NCBI RefSeq assembly: GCF_031432215.1 | Contig: NZ_JAVKGN010000001.1 | Span: 1,665,421 to 1,729,420 of the forward strand | DNA length: 64,000 nt | Direction: 5' to 3' | Source: Halodesulfurarchaeum sp. HSR-GB | GTDB taxonomy: Archaea > Halobacteriota > Halobacteria > Halobacteriales > Halobacteriaceae | Shown: positions 33,902 to 43,775 of the stretch, one piece after another | Position numbering within the stretch: position 1 is the stretch's first letter | Layout: every line of letters starts with the position of its first letter | The notes under the pieces: model-generated | Told to the model about the DNA's origin: nothing | The model's input: only the letters and a program-made list of their open reading frames with translations | Databases searched by the model: none | Position numbers and translations under genes: made by a program

Positions 33902-35311
33902 TCAGCGACTGCGTTCGTTCGTGAACAGGTAGAAGGCCTCCCGGGCTTTCTCCGCACGTTCGTGCTGTCGTCGAGCCGCAGCTACGAGGCCATCGGCGAC
34001 GGCGTCGTACTCCGAACGAGCACTTCTGCCGAGTTCCTCCCGGCGATCGACGTGTCGGTCGAACGTATCGCCGAGATCGTGGTACGTTAGTACGCCTTTA
34101 AGGTCGTCCAGTCTCGGCTGCGCGCCGTTGACGAGTTGCTTGGTGACGACGACAAAGGCATCGGAGGCCCGTTTCAGCGACAGTTCGGCCATTTCGGCGT
34201 TGCCCCGATCGATCGCAGTCCCGAAGGCAGTGATGGCGGCGGCGATCTGCCGGACGGCCGCCTCGGATCGCTGCAACTCCTCGATAGCCTGATACAGTTC
34301 GGCAAACGCATAGACGAGGACCAGTTTCTCGTAGGGCTCCGATTCGTCCGCCGTGACCCGAGAGGCGATACCAAAGTTCCCGTCCCGGAGCGCCACCGAA
34401 AACCGCTCCGGGTACGACTCCAGCATGGATTCGAGACGCGCTCGCTGCCGTTTTACTGTGGCCGAGGAAGCGGTGATGGTCGGCCCGTCGATCTCCAGGG
34501 TCACCGACTGGATGTCGGCCAGCAGTTCACTCAGTTGTTCGGTAGTCCCTGGGTTAGCGTCCGAGTTTGCGTCGGTCGCCGTCGCGTCAGGGAAGTGACG
34601 CCCCTTGGCTGCCGCCCGACGCTGTGTCTCGGAAACGGCCGTCTCGACGTTCACCGTGGCAGCCAGCGTCTCCGCGTCGGGGCCGAGCAACGCATCGACG
34701 GTCTGCCAGTCCAGGGACCCCTCATCCCAGGGGATTCGGCCCTGATCGACGGCACTGTTGAACGATCCCAGCATCGCCAGCGAACCCGCATGTGAGACAC
34801 GGTTCGAACGCTCGCTGTCAGTGCTGGCTTTTCGATTCGCGACGATCTCGGTCAGGAGGAGCGCTGCGACACTCTCCTCGTGGCCGTACTTGCCGTGGGT
34901 TGCGATCGCTTCGAGAGAGCTAACCGTCGATTCCGAGGTTGTTCCCACAGGAGTCCGTTCTCGGACATCGACGGCGTAGTGAAACGGGTCCAGGTTCGTG
35001 AGTCCGGACTCTTCGGTCCGAGCGAAAGTCGTCTCGATAGTCCAGTCCGGTGACTCCCCCGCAGCGCTGCCACCACGCCGCTGCATCCGCTGGGTGAGTT
35101 GGAGTTCGAACTGCGAGTTCTCCCCGACCTGGGCGCGAAGTTCGATAATACCGCCGACGGCCGACTCAGGGAGGACACAGTTCCGAATGGCGCCGGTGCC
35201 AGTAAACTGGACCGAGTCGACGTCGCCGATAGTTTTCGGGACTAGCTCGTCGACGTGGGCGCCGACCCGCCGACTCAACACGTCTCCAGAGCCCCAGCCC
35301 CGACTAGGCAT
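33902..35311 (-). CDS. Hypothetical 469-aa protein
   Basis: ATG 35311 (MPSRGWGSGD). The N-terminal 110 residues are beta-rich; the remaining 350 are helical with coiled-coil character and Arg/Glu pairs. No signal peptide, membrane helix or catalytic motif. Haloarchaeal in composition. Not recognised. Confidence 0.7.
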   Translation of the reverse strand: MPSRGWGSGDVLSRRVGAHVDELVPKTIGDVDSVQFTGTGAIRNCVLPESAVGGIIELRAQVGENSQFELQLTQRMQRRGGSAAGESPDWTIETTFARTEESGLTNLDPFHYAVDVRERTPVGTTSESTVSSLEAIATHGKYGHEESVAALLLTEIVANRKASTDSERSNRVSHAGSLAMLGSFNSAVDQGRIPWDEGSLDWQTVDALLGPDAETLAATVNVETAVSETQRRAAAKGRHFPDATATDANSDANPGTTEQLSELLADIQSVTLEIDGPTITASSATVKRQRARLESMLESYPERFSVALRDGNFGIASRVTADESEPYEKLVLVYAFAELYQAIEELQRSEAAVRQIAAAITAFGTAIDRGNAEMAELSLKRASDAFVVVTKQLVNGAQPRLDDLKGVLTYHDLGDTFDRHVDRREELGRSARSEYDAVADGLVAAARRQHERAEKAREAFYLFTNERSR

Positions 35312-35425
35312 GCAACCACCTGCGGGCCGACGACGGCACCCAGCGAGCACAGGCCATGTCGTTGGTTGGGCCCGCTACTCCCGCCCCGGCCTTAACTCTT
35401 CCAGCCGGTTCGGTGAAAATCCCCG

Positions 35426-35713
35426 TTATTCGATCTCGAGCTCGCCACCCGATTCGGCCCCGTCACCGCCGTCCTCGGGCCATTCCAGCTCGAACTCCAC
35501 GCTAAGCTCGCCGGGGCCGTCAACCGGCCCTTCTCGCTCCGCTTTCACTTCGAAGGTGAGCTGGGCCGGCGGATCGGCAGTGTACGAATCGTTGCCCGTC
35601 CGGAGGGTCATCGGTTCACCGGCTCGCAACTTCTCCGCGACCGCCGAGAGGGCGTTTGCGATCTGTTCGCGGGTCTGGTGCTGTTCGGATTCGAAGAGAA
35701 CTTCCTCGGGCAT
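35426..35713 (-). CDS. Amphi-Trp domain protein, 95 aa
   Basis: ATG 35713: MPEEVLFESEQHQTREQIAN then YTADPPAQLTFEVKAER and an acidic C-terminal strand ending ELEIE. This is the pattern of the amphi-Trp domain family, small proteins of unknown function found in archaea and bacteria. Diverges from trkA with a short shared promoter region. Confidence 0.85.
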   Translation of the reverse strand: MPEEVLFESEQHQTREQIANALSAVAEKLRAGEPMTLRTGNDSYTADPPAQLTFEVKAEREGPVDGPGELSVEFELEWPEDGGDGAESGGELEIE

Positions 35714-35804
35714 ACTACTGTGAAGGCACGCCAGATAGATAAAGCCGCACCCAAGCCGGAATCCGTAATGAACGTTTATGAGGGTCCGTCCGGTATGAAA
35801 GCTC

Positions 35805-36461
35805 ATGACGAAAACTGACCATGTGCTCGTCGCCGGTGGCGGTCGAGTCGGACGACGTGTCGCGAAACGATTCGCTGACCGGGGACGGCCTGTCACCGTT
35901 ATCGAACGGGATCCGGACGAGGCTCACGAGACCGATCGCGATTTCGAACTCGTCGCGGGGGACGCGACCAGGCCCTCGGTTATCGAATCCGCGCTCCGAC
36001 CCGAAACCGAAACGATTGCCGCGCTGACCGACCGGGAAGACACCAACCTCGCGGTCTGCCTGGTCGCCAGGCAGATCGATCCCGACCTCCGCACGGTGGC
36101 CCGGATCGAGGACGAGTGTGGCGACGAATACGCCGACTTCGTCGACCAGGTCTACTTCCCCGAACGTGCGAGCATCAGGGCGGCCGTCAACGCGATCAGT
36201 GGAAGCAACGTCCGCACGCTGGAGGACGTGACCGGCGACCTGGAGATCCTGGATATTCAGGTCGGATACGACGCCCCGATCAAGGGCAAGCGTATCTCCG
36301 AGATCGAGTTCCCCGAAGGCGTCCAGATCATCTCACAGACCAACGGCCACGTCGCCGCCCAGCCCGATGAGAAAATCGTCGCCGGTCGCCGATATCTGGT
36401 GGCTGCCGACAACCCGGTCGTAAACGACGTACTCGACCTGTTCCAGGGAGCCGAGGAGTAG
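35805..36461 (+). CDS. trkA: TrkA-type potassium channel/transport regulatory protein
   Basis: 218 aa: an RCK_N Rossmann domain with GGGRVGRRVA (residues 11-20) binding NAD(H) or nucleotide, then an RCK_C domain (about 135-215). Gates a K+ transporter or channel in response to nucleotides. No transporter gene adjacent, so it probably serves a Trk/Ktr system elsewhere. Confidence 0.92.
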   Translation: MTKTDHVLVAGGGRVGRRVAKRFADRGRPVTVIERDPDEAHETDRDFELVAGDATRPSVIESALRPETETIAALTDREDTNLAVCLVARQIDPDLRTVARIEDECGDEYADFVDQVYFPERASIRAAVNAISGSNVRTLEDVTGDLEILDIQVGYDAPIKGKRISEIEFPEGVQIISQTNGHVAAQPDEKIVAGRRYLVAADNPVVNDVLDLFQGAEE

Positions 36462-36466
36462 ACCCG

Positions 36467-38362
36467 TTAGGCAGAATAGCCCGGTGTCCCGTCGATAATT
36501 CCCGGCAGGTCAGTCTCCAAAACCGACTGGAGCTCCCTGACGCCGGGTTTCTCGACGCGGTCCGGTGCGGCGACGATCGTGAGTGTTTGGGTGCCGAGCG
36601 GAACGAAGTCCACGTCGAGTTCACTCGCCGCGAACCGGAGCCCCAGGCCGACCGTCGCCGTTCCCTGGGCGACCCGTCTGGCGGGACTCCGGATCCCGTT
36701 CACGGTGCGGTCGTAGCCGGGAATCCGGTCGGCGAGTTCGGCTTCCGAGACGTCCCGTTCTGCGGCCAGATCGGCCAGTGCCTCATCGAGTGCCGAACGC
36801 AGGCCAGAGACTGTCGGAAGGTTGTAGAAAGAGTCGGCCGCTAGCAGGTCAGCGAGTTCAGAAACGTTCGCCGGATTGCCCGACGGCACGACCAGTCCCC
36901 ACTCACGATCGAACGTTCCAAGCACCTCACCGTCGACCGCTTCGGCGTCGGCAGGGGCCAGGAGGGCGAAATCCGGAATTCCGTCCCGGAACCGTCGCCG
37001 TCCCTCCCGGCTGCCATGCGGAAGATAGCGTGGGCCATCGATTCGGTCGAGCAACCGGGAGAGGAGCGGGTCGGACTCCCCGATTCCAAGCACCGAAGGG
37101 GGCCGAGTATCTCCGGAAAACAGATCCACGGTGACCGACTGGCCGCGTTCGAGGAGTTCGGTCTCCGGGCGCATTTCGACGACTCCGTCGGCCTCGGTGA
37201 GACTGGTGATCGCGCCACTGCCCTTGTCGACCGGGTAGACCAGCACGGATCCGGACTCGTCTTCGATGACCGCCACCGGAAGCAGGTAGGTCCGGCCCTC
37301 GGTGTAGCGCTTGGGTGCGATCATCTCCCCGTCCAGTGTCGGGGCCGATTCGGGTGGCCGGCCCGCCGCCTCGCGGATCGCCGGCGCGACGAACGTCCGG
37401 AAGATGCTCAGGGCCGAGACCGGGTTGCCGGGCAGGCCGATGTAAGCCGTGTCGGCGATCTCGCCGACGATCGTCGGGCGACCTGGCTTGACCGCGACGC
37501 CATGGAGATCGAGACTTCCGTGGTCTTCGACCACCCGATAGAGCACGTCGGCGTCGCTCGCACTGGTCGACCCGGAGGAGAGGACCAGATCACACCGCTC
37601 GCCAACGGATTCGAGCGTTTCGTGCATTCGATCGTAGTCGTCAGCGATGTGGGGGACGACCTCCGGTTCGCCACCAGCCGCACGGACCGCCGCGGCCAGC
37701 GCGTAGGTGTTGAGGTCATAGATCTGGCCACGCTCGTCGTCCAGGGGATCGCCGGGGCGAACGAGTTCGTTCCCGGTCGAGACGATTCCCACTGTCGGCC
37801 GTTCCACGACCGGCACTTCCTCGACGCCGATCGCCGCCAGCAGGCCAACGTCCCGGGTCGTGAGTACCGTTCCCGGGCCGATCGCTCGATCGCCTGCGGC
37901 CACGTCGTCGCCGCTGTGCATAATGTTATCACCTGGGGCCACGGCAGTCCGGATCTCGATTCGGGACTCGGCCCCTGACTCCAGCCGCGTCGTTCGTTCG
38001 ACCGGAACAATCGCATCAGCCCCGGGTGGGACCGGTGCCCCGGTCGCAACGCTCGCGACGCCGCCAGACTCGACGTCCGTCTCCGGTTTGTCCCCGGCTT
38101 CGACCACTCCCAGAAGGTCGGCCACGAACGGATCCCCCTCCGAGGCGTCGAAGGTGTCCGCGGCCTGGACCGCATAGCCGTCCTTCGTCGAACGGTCGAA
38201 TCCCGGGACGTCGATCCCGGCGTCGATGCGCTCCGCAGCGACCCGACCGTCGGCCTCGATCAACGGTACTGATTCCGTGCCCGGTTCGATACCGAGGGCG
38301 TCGATCGCCGCGTGCAGTGCAGCCGGCTCGGCCAGGTCGCGGAACTGTTTGCGCTCGCTCAT
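36467..38362 (-). CDS. moeA: MoeA fused to a periplasmic-binding-protein-like domain
   Basis: 631 aa. Residues 1 to about 405 are molybdopterin molybdotransferase: PGFDRSTKDGYAV, the MoCF_biosynth site VLSSGSTSASDAD and GLPGNPVSAL. Residues about 415-631 are a substrate-binding-like domain (LASELD...VPLGTQTLTI) that may bind molybdate or a ligand. It inserts Mo into adenylylated molybdopterin. Overlaps the second moeA by four bases. Both MoeA-PBP and plain MoeA occur side by side in many archaea. Confidence 0.92.
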   Translation of the reverse strand: MSERKQFRDLAEPAALHAAIDALGIEPGTESVPLIEADGRVAAERIDAGIDVPGFDRSTKDGYAVQAADTFDASEGDPFVADLLGVVEAGDKPETDVESGGVASVATGAPVPPGADAIVPVERTTRLESGAESRIEIRTAVAPGDNIMHSGDDVAAGDRAIGPGTVLTTRDVGLLAAIGVEEVPVVERPTVGIVSTGNELVRPGDPLDDERGQIYDLNTYALAAAVRAAGGEPEVVPHIADDYDRMHETLESVGERCDLVLSSGSTSASDADVLYRVVEDHGSLDLHGVAVKPGRPTIVGEIADTAYIGLPGNPVSALSIFRTFVAPAIREAAGRPPESAPTLDGEMIAPKRYTEGRTYLLPVAVIEDESGSVLVYPVDKGSGAITSLTEADGVVEMRPETELLERGQSVTVDLFSGDTRPPSVLGIGESDPLLSRLLDRIDGPRYLPHGSREGRRRFRDGIPDFALLAPADAEAVDGEVLGTFDREWGLVVPSGNPANVSELADLLAADSFYNLPTVSGLRSALDEALADLAAERDVSEAELADRIPGYDRTVNGIRSPARRVAQGTATVGLGLRFAASELDVDFVPLGTQTLTIVAAPDRVEKPGVRELQSVLETDLPGIIDGTPGYSA

Positions 38363-39582
38363 GGCAGGGCCTCCCAGAACTCCACCGTCACGGTGTCACC
38401 CGCGTCGTATCCCTCGATCGACTCGGGAACCTGGACCCAGCCGTCCGCCAGCGAGACACTCGACAGAATGCTCGCGCCACTCTCGTGGACCGGTTCGGCG
38501 ACCGGCCCCTCCTCGTCGTATTCGACGGTGACCCGGACACAGCTCCGGATTCCAGGTTCGCTGCGAATCTTCCGATTCAGCGTTGCATCGACCCGGGCCG
38601 GTTCGTCCGGTTCCGTGTCAGCAGTCCAGTTGAGAATCGGCCGGACGAACTGCCAGGCGTTGACGATGCAGGCGACGGGATACCCCGGTAACATCAACAC
38701 CGGCGTCCCCTCGACCTGACCCAGTGCAACGGGATGGCCGGGCTTGAGAGCGACACCGTGGACGAGCAACTCGCCCAGCTCTTCGACGACCGCCGGAAGC
38801 AGGTCCCGTTTCCCGATCGAAGAGCCCCCAGTCGTCACGATCAGATCCGCGTCCAGGTCGGCCTCGATAGCCTGGGCGAGCGCCTCACGGTCGTCGGTTA
38901 CGACCTCGCGATGGGTGGCATCGCCGCCCCAGCGCTCGACCAGCGAGGAGACCATGATCCCGTTGGTTTCGATTGCCTCGCCCGGATCCGGGTCACTCTC
39001 GACGAGTTCCTCCCCGGTCGGAATGACGGCCACGTCGGGTCGCTCCCTGACGGTGACAGTCTCGACCTCGACCGAGCGAAGCAGCGCCAAATCGGAGGGT
39101 CGAAGGCGGTGCCCGGGATCGAAGAGGTGCTGGCCGGCCTCCAGGTCCTCGCCCACGTCGCTTACGTTCTGGCCGACCGCCGCGGCCCTGCTGATCTCGA
39201 CCTCCGCGCCGACCTCGCGCGCGTACTCGGTCTTGACGACGGCGTCGGCCGGCTCGGCAACTGGGCTTCCAGTGTGGACCCAGGTGGCCCGCTCGGGCCC
39301 GGCTGTGTCCTCATCAACTTGCAGCGTCGCGGGTGAGCGGTCGGCTGCACCGAACGTGTCCTCGGCCCGGACCGCGTAGCCGTCCATGGCCGCGCGCGGA
39401 AAGTCCGGGACGTTTCGTGGTGACTCGACGGTTTCGGCGAGGACGCGTCCGTCCGCCGCCTCGAGCGGTACCGTCTCGGTGCCAGTCGAGACTGTCGTCG
39501 CCTCACGGAGCGTCGAAAGCGCCTCGCGGACCCGCGTTCGCTCGACAAAGCCCGACCCTCGTACAGACTCGGCGTCTCCCAT
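38359..39582 (-). CDS. moeA: Molybdopterin molybdotransferase MoeA
   Basis: 407 aa, full-length MoeA: PDFPRAAMDGYAVRAEDTFG at residues about 59-78, VTTGGSSIGKRD with the MPT-binding Ser/Gly motif, MLPGYPVAC and a C-terminal domain IV. First gene of a two-gene moeA operon (ATGA overlap). Likely uses AMP-molybdopterin and molybdate; the pair may differ in Mo versus W preference, which the sequence does not settle. Confidence 0.94.
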   Translation of the reverse strand: MGDAESVRGSGFVERTRVREALSTLREATTVSTGTETVPLEAADGRVLAETVESPRNVPDFPRAAMDGYAVRAEDTFGAADRSPATLQVDEDTAGPERATWVHTGSPVAEPADAVVKTEYAREVGAEVEISRAAAVGQNVSDVGEDLEAGQHLFDPGHRLRPSDLALLRSVEVETVTVRERPDVAVIPTGEELVESDPDPGEAIETNGIMVSSLVERWGGDATHREVVTDDREALAQAIEADLDADLIVTTGGSSIGKRDLLPAVVEELGELLVHGVALKPGHPVALGQVEGTPVLMLPGYPVACIVNAWQFVRPILNWTADTEPDEPARVDATLNRKIRSEPGIRSCVRVTVEYDEEGPVAEPVHESGASILSSVSLADGWVQVPESIEGYDAGDTVTVEFWEALP

Positions 39583-39627
39583 GTGTGAGAGGAATGCGAG
39601 CCGGGAGTAAAAACCCGCGTCTCCCGG

Positions 39628-40665
39628 TCAGTCGAGGAACCGATCGTCGGCGGTCCGGCGGCGTTCGTTCTCGATCGAGTCCTCCAGCCAGCCGATCCGG
39701 GCCGACTCGACCCCGTTGAAATCCGGCACGTAGGGCTTGATGTCGAGCAGCGGCGTGCCGTCGAGCACGTCGATGCCGGAGACGAAGAGGGTTCCATCCG
39801 AGACGTTCTCCAGTTCGACGACGCTCATGCCGATCGGATTCGGGCGGCGCGGGGCCCGTGTCGCAAAGACGCCGTGAGTGGTGTCCTCCATGAACGGCTG
39901 GGGCTGGAGGTCATAGGACTCGGCCGCGTGGAACTGATAGAGCAGGACGAGATGGGAGAACCCCTCGATGTCGAGCAGGCCGTCGACGTACGCCTCGTCG
40001 AGGTCGACGACGCCCATGGCGTCGGAGAAGGCCCCCTGGATCGGCATGCCCGACTCCTCGGAATACGGGGAGTGAATGGTCCCGATTGGCTGGAACGTCG
40101 AGCCGGTGGACCGGGTGGGCTCCGGTGACGAAGCGACGGCCCCACCATCGGTCGCAGTTTCGACCACGTCGAGGACGGCTGCGAGCCACTCGGCCACGTC
40201 GGAGTAATCCCGGGCCGTAATCAGGTTGCCGTCGACCACACCCGCGTCGTTCACGAAGGTGCCACCGGCGGCCTCGATGTCGTCCTTGATCGACGGGTGA
40301 CAGGCCAGTCGCCGACCATCGACGACGCCGGCGCTGACGAGCAGTTGCGCGCCGTGACAGACCGACGCGATGGGTTTGCCACGCTCGTCGAACGCCCGGA
40401 CGATGTCGATGGCCTCGGGGGCCTGCATCCTGATCGCCTCCGAGGAGTACCCGCCAGGGAGGACGAGCAGGTCGTAATCCGCCCCCTCAACCGCCGAAAT
40501 CGGGGAGTCGGCCTCGAAATCGACGCCGTGGAGGCCCGTCACCGGCCCACCGTCGGGGCTGGCGATGTCGACGGAATGCCCCGCCTCCTGGAGCCGGTAG
40601 TAGGGGTAGCTGAGCGAGCGATCGCCGAATCGGTCTGCCGCGAGTGCGAGTACCTGAAGGGTCAT
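39628..40665 (-). CDS. DJ-1/PfpI domain fused to TrmO (TsaA) methyltransferase
   Basis: 345 aa. Residues 1-175 are a DJ-1/PfpI-type glutaminase-like domain with the nucleophile elbow SVCHGAQLL. Residues about 190-330 are a TrmO/TsaA domain (PIGTIHSPY, FSHLVLLYQF, RAPRRPNPIGMSVVEL). TrmO methylates N6-threonylcarbamoyladenosine in tRNA using S-adenosylmethionine; PfpI-type domains handle glyoxal-type or peptide substrates. The fusion joins them without a stop or frameshift. It overlaps the ABC ATPase stop (ATGA). Confidence 0.9.
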   Translation of the reverse strand: MTLQVLALAADRFGDRSLSYPYYRLQEAGHSVDIASPDGGPVTGLHGVDFEADSPISAVEGADYDLLVLPGGYSSEAIRMQAPEAIDIVRAFDERGKPIASVCHGAQLLVSAGVVDGRRLACHPSIKDDIEAAGGTFVNDAGVVDGNLITARDYSDVAEWLAAVLDVVETATDGGAVASSPEPTRSTGSTFQPIGTIHSPYSEESGMPIQGAFSDAMGVVDLDEAYVDGLLDIEGFSHLVLLYQFHAAESYDLQPQPFMEDTTHGVFATRAPRRPNPIGMSVVELENVSDGTLFVSGIDVLDGTPLLDIKPYVPDFNGVESARIGWLEDSIENERRRTADDRFLD

Positions 40666-41462
40666 GGGTGATCTGTCTGAACCGGTTGGGTGGTTGGCTG
40701 AGCGGTTCGAGCGTCCGCACGAATACTGCGTCGAATGGCGTTGACGTAGGGTTTGAAACTGTCCGTCTGGGGGTCTCTCGGCCGGTCGATGTCGACATCG
40801 AGGTCCGTGCCGACCTGCCCCGGTTGGCCCTGGATCACGAGGACCCGATCCGAGAGACGAACCGCTTCGCCGACGGTGTGAGTCACCAGGACGACTGTCT
40901 TCCCGAGATCACGCCAGAGCGAGAGCAGGTCCGCCTGCAGGGACTCACGGGTCGCCACGTCGAGGTCCGAGAACGGCTCGTCGAGCAGGAGGATCTCGGG
41001 ATCGGGGGCCAGTGCCCGGGCGATTCCCACTCGCTTTGCCATCCCGCCACTGAGTTCGTCCGGATAGGCCTCCGCCCGGTCCGTCAACCCGACCATCTGG
41101 AGCAGGGTTTCGACCCGCCGGTCGGCCGCCGCCGAACTCGTGTCATCGACTTCCAGCGCAAAGCGGACGTTCTCCGCGACGGTCCGCCAGGGATAGAGCG
41201 TCGCCGCCTGGAAGACGAGCCCTCGATCCGGACCCGGGCCAGTGACCGGCTCGCCATTCACGAGAATTCGGCCCGTCGTGGGCGATTCGAGGCCGGCGAT
41301 TAGCCTGAGCAGGGTGGTCTTCCCACAGCCAGAGGGGCCCACGATGCTCACGAACTCGCCGTCCTCGACAGAGAGATCGACCCCCGAGAGGGCGTGCTGG
41401 ACGCCGGAATCGGTCTCGTAGCGTTTCGAGACGTTCTCGACGGTAATCGATGGGCGGCTCAC
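40662..41462 (-). CDS. ABC transporter ATP-binding protein, NitT/TauT type
   Basis: 266 aa from GTG 41462, which overlaps the permease TGA (GTGA); the longer frame upstream is a shadow. Walker A GPSGCGKT, signature LSGGMAKR, Walker B ILLLDEPF and switch His (VTHTVGEA) are present. The order of ATPase, permease and binding protein is that of nitrate/sulfonate/taurine importers. The substrate is not fixed by sequence. Confidence 0.95.
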   Translation of the reverse strand: MSRPSITVENVSKRYETDSGVQHALSGVDLSVEDGEFVSIVGPSGCGKTTLLRLIAGLESPTTGRILVNGEPVTGPGPDRGLVFQAATLYPWRTVAENVRFALEVDDTSSAAADRRVETLLQMVGLTDRAEAYPDELSGGMAKRVGIARALAPDPEILLLDEPFSDLDVATRESLQADLLSLWRDLGKTVVLVTHTVGEAVRLSDRVLVIQGQPGQVGTDLDVDIDRPRDPQTDSFKPYVNAIRRSIRADARTAQPTTQPVQTDHP

Positions 41463-42295
41463 GGTTCGATCACCCCTCTGAGGTGCCGAAAGCCAAAATC
41501 CGAGGCCAGGTACACGAGCCCCAGCGCCAGCATGTAGGCCATGCTCACGTCCATCGAGAGACTCTGGGCCGTGTGGATGATCCGGTAGCCGATTCCGGGC
41601 GCGCCGAAGAGTTCCGCCGCGACGACGATCATCCAACTCCGCCCGATGCTCGTGCGGATGCCCGTGAAAATCGACGGGGCGATCCCCGGCACGACGACCT
41701 TCCGGAGCATCGTCAAGTCACGTTCCACGCCCAGACTCTCGCCGACTTCGACCCACTCCGTGGGCAACTCGGCGACGCCGTCGTAGGTGCTCAAAAGTGT
41801 GATCCAGAACGAGCCGATGGCGACGATGAACGCCGCCCCCGCGTGACCGATGCCGATCCAGACAATCACGAAGCCCATCCACGCGAGCGGCGGGATCGGT
41901 CGGAGGAGACTCACGACGGGTGTGACATACTCGTCGAGTCGAGTGGAATATCCCAGCAGAAGCCCCAGCGGGGCCCCCAGTCCAACGCCCATGAGCAGGC
42001 CAGGGACGTAGTGCATCAGGCTCTGGATGAGGACCAGGAACAGTTCCGTCACCGGCACCTCGACACCCAGTGCCGTGAGCGTCGCGGGCGTGGTCAACTC
42101 GGTGAAGAAGGCTTGCACGACGGCAACGGGGGTCGGAAGCAGATAGCTCGGCATCGTCCCCGCGAGCAGCCACCAGCCGAGGAAAAACACGGCTGCGCCG
42201 AGGAGGCCACGTCGTACCCGCCGGGGAACCGAAAGTGAGCCCAGATCCACATCGAAGGCGACCGTCGGAACACTTTGCAGGTCCCGACTAGCCAT
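41459..42295 (-). CDS. ABC transporter permease, NitT/TauT type
   Basis: 278 aa with six transmembrane helices and the coupling-helix EAA loop (EVGESLGVERD...KVVVPGIAPSIFTGIR). The partner ATPase follows by overlap and a DUF2061 membrane protein precedes it. Confidence 0.94.
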   Translation of the reverse strand: MASRDLQSVPTVAFDVDLGSLSVPRRVRRGLLGAAVFFLGWWLLAGTMPSYLLPTPVAVVQAFFTELTTPATLTALGVEVPVTELFLVLIQSLMHYVPGLLMGVGLGAPLGLLLGYSTRLDEYVTPVVSLLRPIPPLAWMGFVIVWIGIGHAGAAFIVAIGSFWITLLSTYDGVAELPTEWVEVGESLGVERDLTMLRKVVVPGIAPSIFTGIRTSIGRSWMIVVAAELFGAPGIGYRIIHTAQSLSMDVSMAYMLALGLVYLASDFGFRHLRGVIEP

Positions 42296-42551
42296 CGATC
42301 AGCCCCCCGAAGCGGAAGCGGTCCCAGAGCCGTTCGTAGGCGTAGTACGTACCGGTCTTGATGACGTTCGTGACGACACCGATCTGCAGGGACGCGGTTG
42401 TGTCAGTCGTAACGGCATACGCGACCAGGATCGTGAGCACGATCATGAAAAACCGATAGACCAGTGCCTTTGCGAGGGACTCCCACCAGCGGTGCTGCGG
42501 CCCGTTGTATTCGACGTCCGGAAGCCACGATCCCTCGCCCATCCTGATCAC
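42288..42551 (-). CDS. DUF2061-like membrane protein, 87 aa
   Basis: WWESLAKALVYRFFMIVLTI and then IKTGTYYAYERLWDR match the DUF2061 pattern. Two membrane helices. Nested between the binding-protein and permease genes by ATGA-type overlaps on both sides, so it is part of the transport operon; its role is unknown. Confidence 0.85.
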   Translation of the reverse strand: MIRMGEGSWLPDVEYNGPQHRWWESLAKALVYRFFMIVLTILVAYAVTTDTTASLQIGVVTNVIKTGTYYAYERLWDRFRFGGLIDG

Positions 42552-43576
42552 TCCACCGCCTGTTCGTAGTAGGACGTATCGAAGAGCTCCGGCACTTCGA
42601 GCGTCGAGTCGGTCTTGCCGAGACGCGATGCGTACTCGGCCAGGACTTCGGTCCCATCCATGATCTCCCGGGGGTCGGTGAGGTACTGTGTGGCCGGTGA
42701 ATCGAGAGCTTTCCGAGCCGTCGAAGTATCCAGGGCACTGTCGCCGCCGTACACCGAACTCATGTACGACGCGGCCTGCTCCCGCTCGTCCCGGATGAAC
42801 GCCGTCGCTTCGGCGTGTCTGCCGACGAACTCCTCGACGGCCTCGGGGTGGTTTGCAGCGTACTCGTCGCGCACGACGGTCACGCCGGCGGGTTCACCAG
42901 GGATGAACGAGCCGACCTGGGTGACACGACGATAGGGGGCGTCGGTCCGCTCCTCGATCAACGTCGGGGTCGGTTCAGGGATCACCGAGCCATCGACCTC
43001 GCCCGCGAGGAGTGCCTGGCGGTTCGCGCCGGGGCCATCCAGGTGGACCAGTTCGACGTCCTCGAGAGACGCCCCTCTCACCTCGCTGATCCAGTACCGG
43101 GCCGTGATGTCCGAGACGCTGCCTTTGGCGTACGTGCCGAGTTTGAATTTTCGGCCCGTCTCCTGGGCGAACTCGGCGAATCCACCCGAATCGGTCTCGA
43201 ACAGATCGGCCACGTCCTCCTCGATCAATACCACAAAGGCGTTTTTGGAACTCGCGGAGACGATCGAGATCGGAGTCTCCGAGTCCGCAGCGACCAGGGC
43301 CGGGACGATCCCGATCATTCCCACGTCGGCCTTCCCGGAAACGAGTAACTGAACAATGCTCTTACAGCCAGCCGTCTCGGCGTCCACGTCGGCAGTCATC
43401 GCGTCGAACCAGCCCTCCTGATCCATCACCACGGCCTGGAAGTGTGGTGGGGCCGCATCGTAGGCCAGTTCCAGGGTGGTGTCCGCTCCGGTGGTCCCGC
43501 CCGATGTCGTGCAGCCAGCGACGGCCGCACTTCCCACCGCGCCGAGGCCAGCGAGAAATCCACGCCGTTTCATCAT
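42548..43576 (-). CDS. ABC substrate-binding lipoprotein (NMT1/TauA-like)
   Basis: 342 aa from MMKRRGFLAG; an upstream start at 43603 is less likely. A Tat motif (KRRGFLAGLG) followed by lipobox AVAGC gives a lipid-anchored extracellular binding protein. The mature part shows the two-lobed NMT1/THI5-like pattern (LQLA..PPHFQAVVMDQEGWF..., GKADVGMIGI). Binds a small sulfonate-, nitrate- or pyrimidine-type ligand. First gene of a four-gene operon. Confidence 0.9.
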   Translation of the reverse strand: MMKRRGFLAGLGAVGSAAVAGCTTSGGTTGADTTLELAYDAAPPHFQAVVMDQEGWFDAMTADVDAETAGCKSIVQLLVSGKADVGMIGIVPALVAADSETPISIVSASSKNAFVVLIEEDVADLFETDSGGFAEFAQETGRKFKLGTYAKGSVSDITARYWISEVRGASLEDVELVHLDGPGANRQALLAGEVDGSVIPEPTPTLIEERTDAPYRRVTQVGSFIPGEPAGVTVVRDEYAANHPEAVEEFVGRHAEATAFIRDEREQAASYMSSVYGGDSALDTSTARKALDSPATQYLTDPREIMDGTEVLAEYASRLGKTDSTLEVPELFDTSYYEQAVE

Positions 43577-43775
43577 ACCCCAAGTTTCGGCCGTTCTCGC
43601 CATAAACGTAACGAATATGGGTTCACTCGGGCATGTATGTAACTACTTTTAGTAACTTCAGACCGGGGGCGTGGGCCGGTGTAAACGATTCAGGGTCCGG
43701 TCGGTGGCGAAAAGACTGCTGGACGCCGATCGATATCGTACAAGTTAACCCCAATCACGAGTACATGCACGTATT

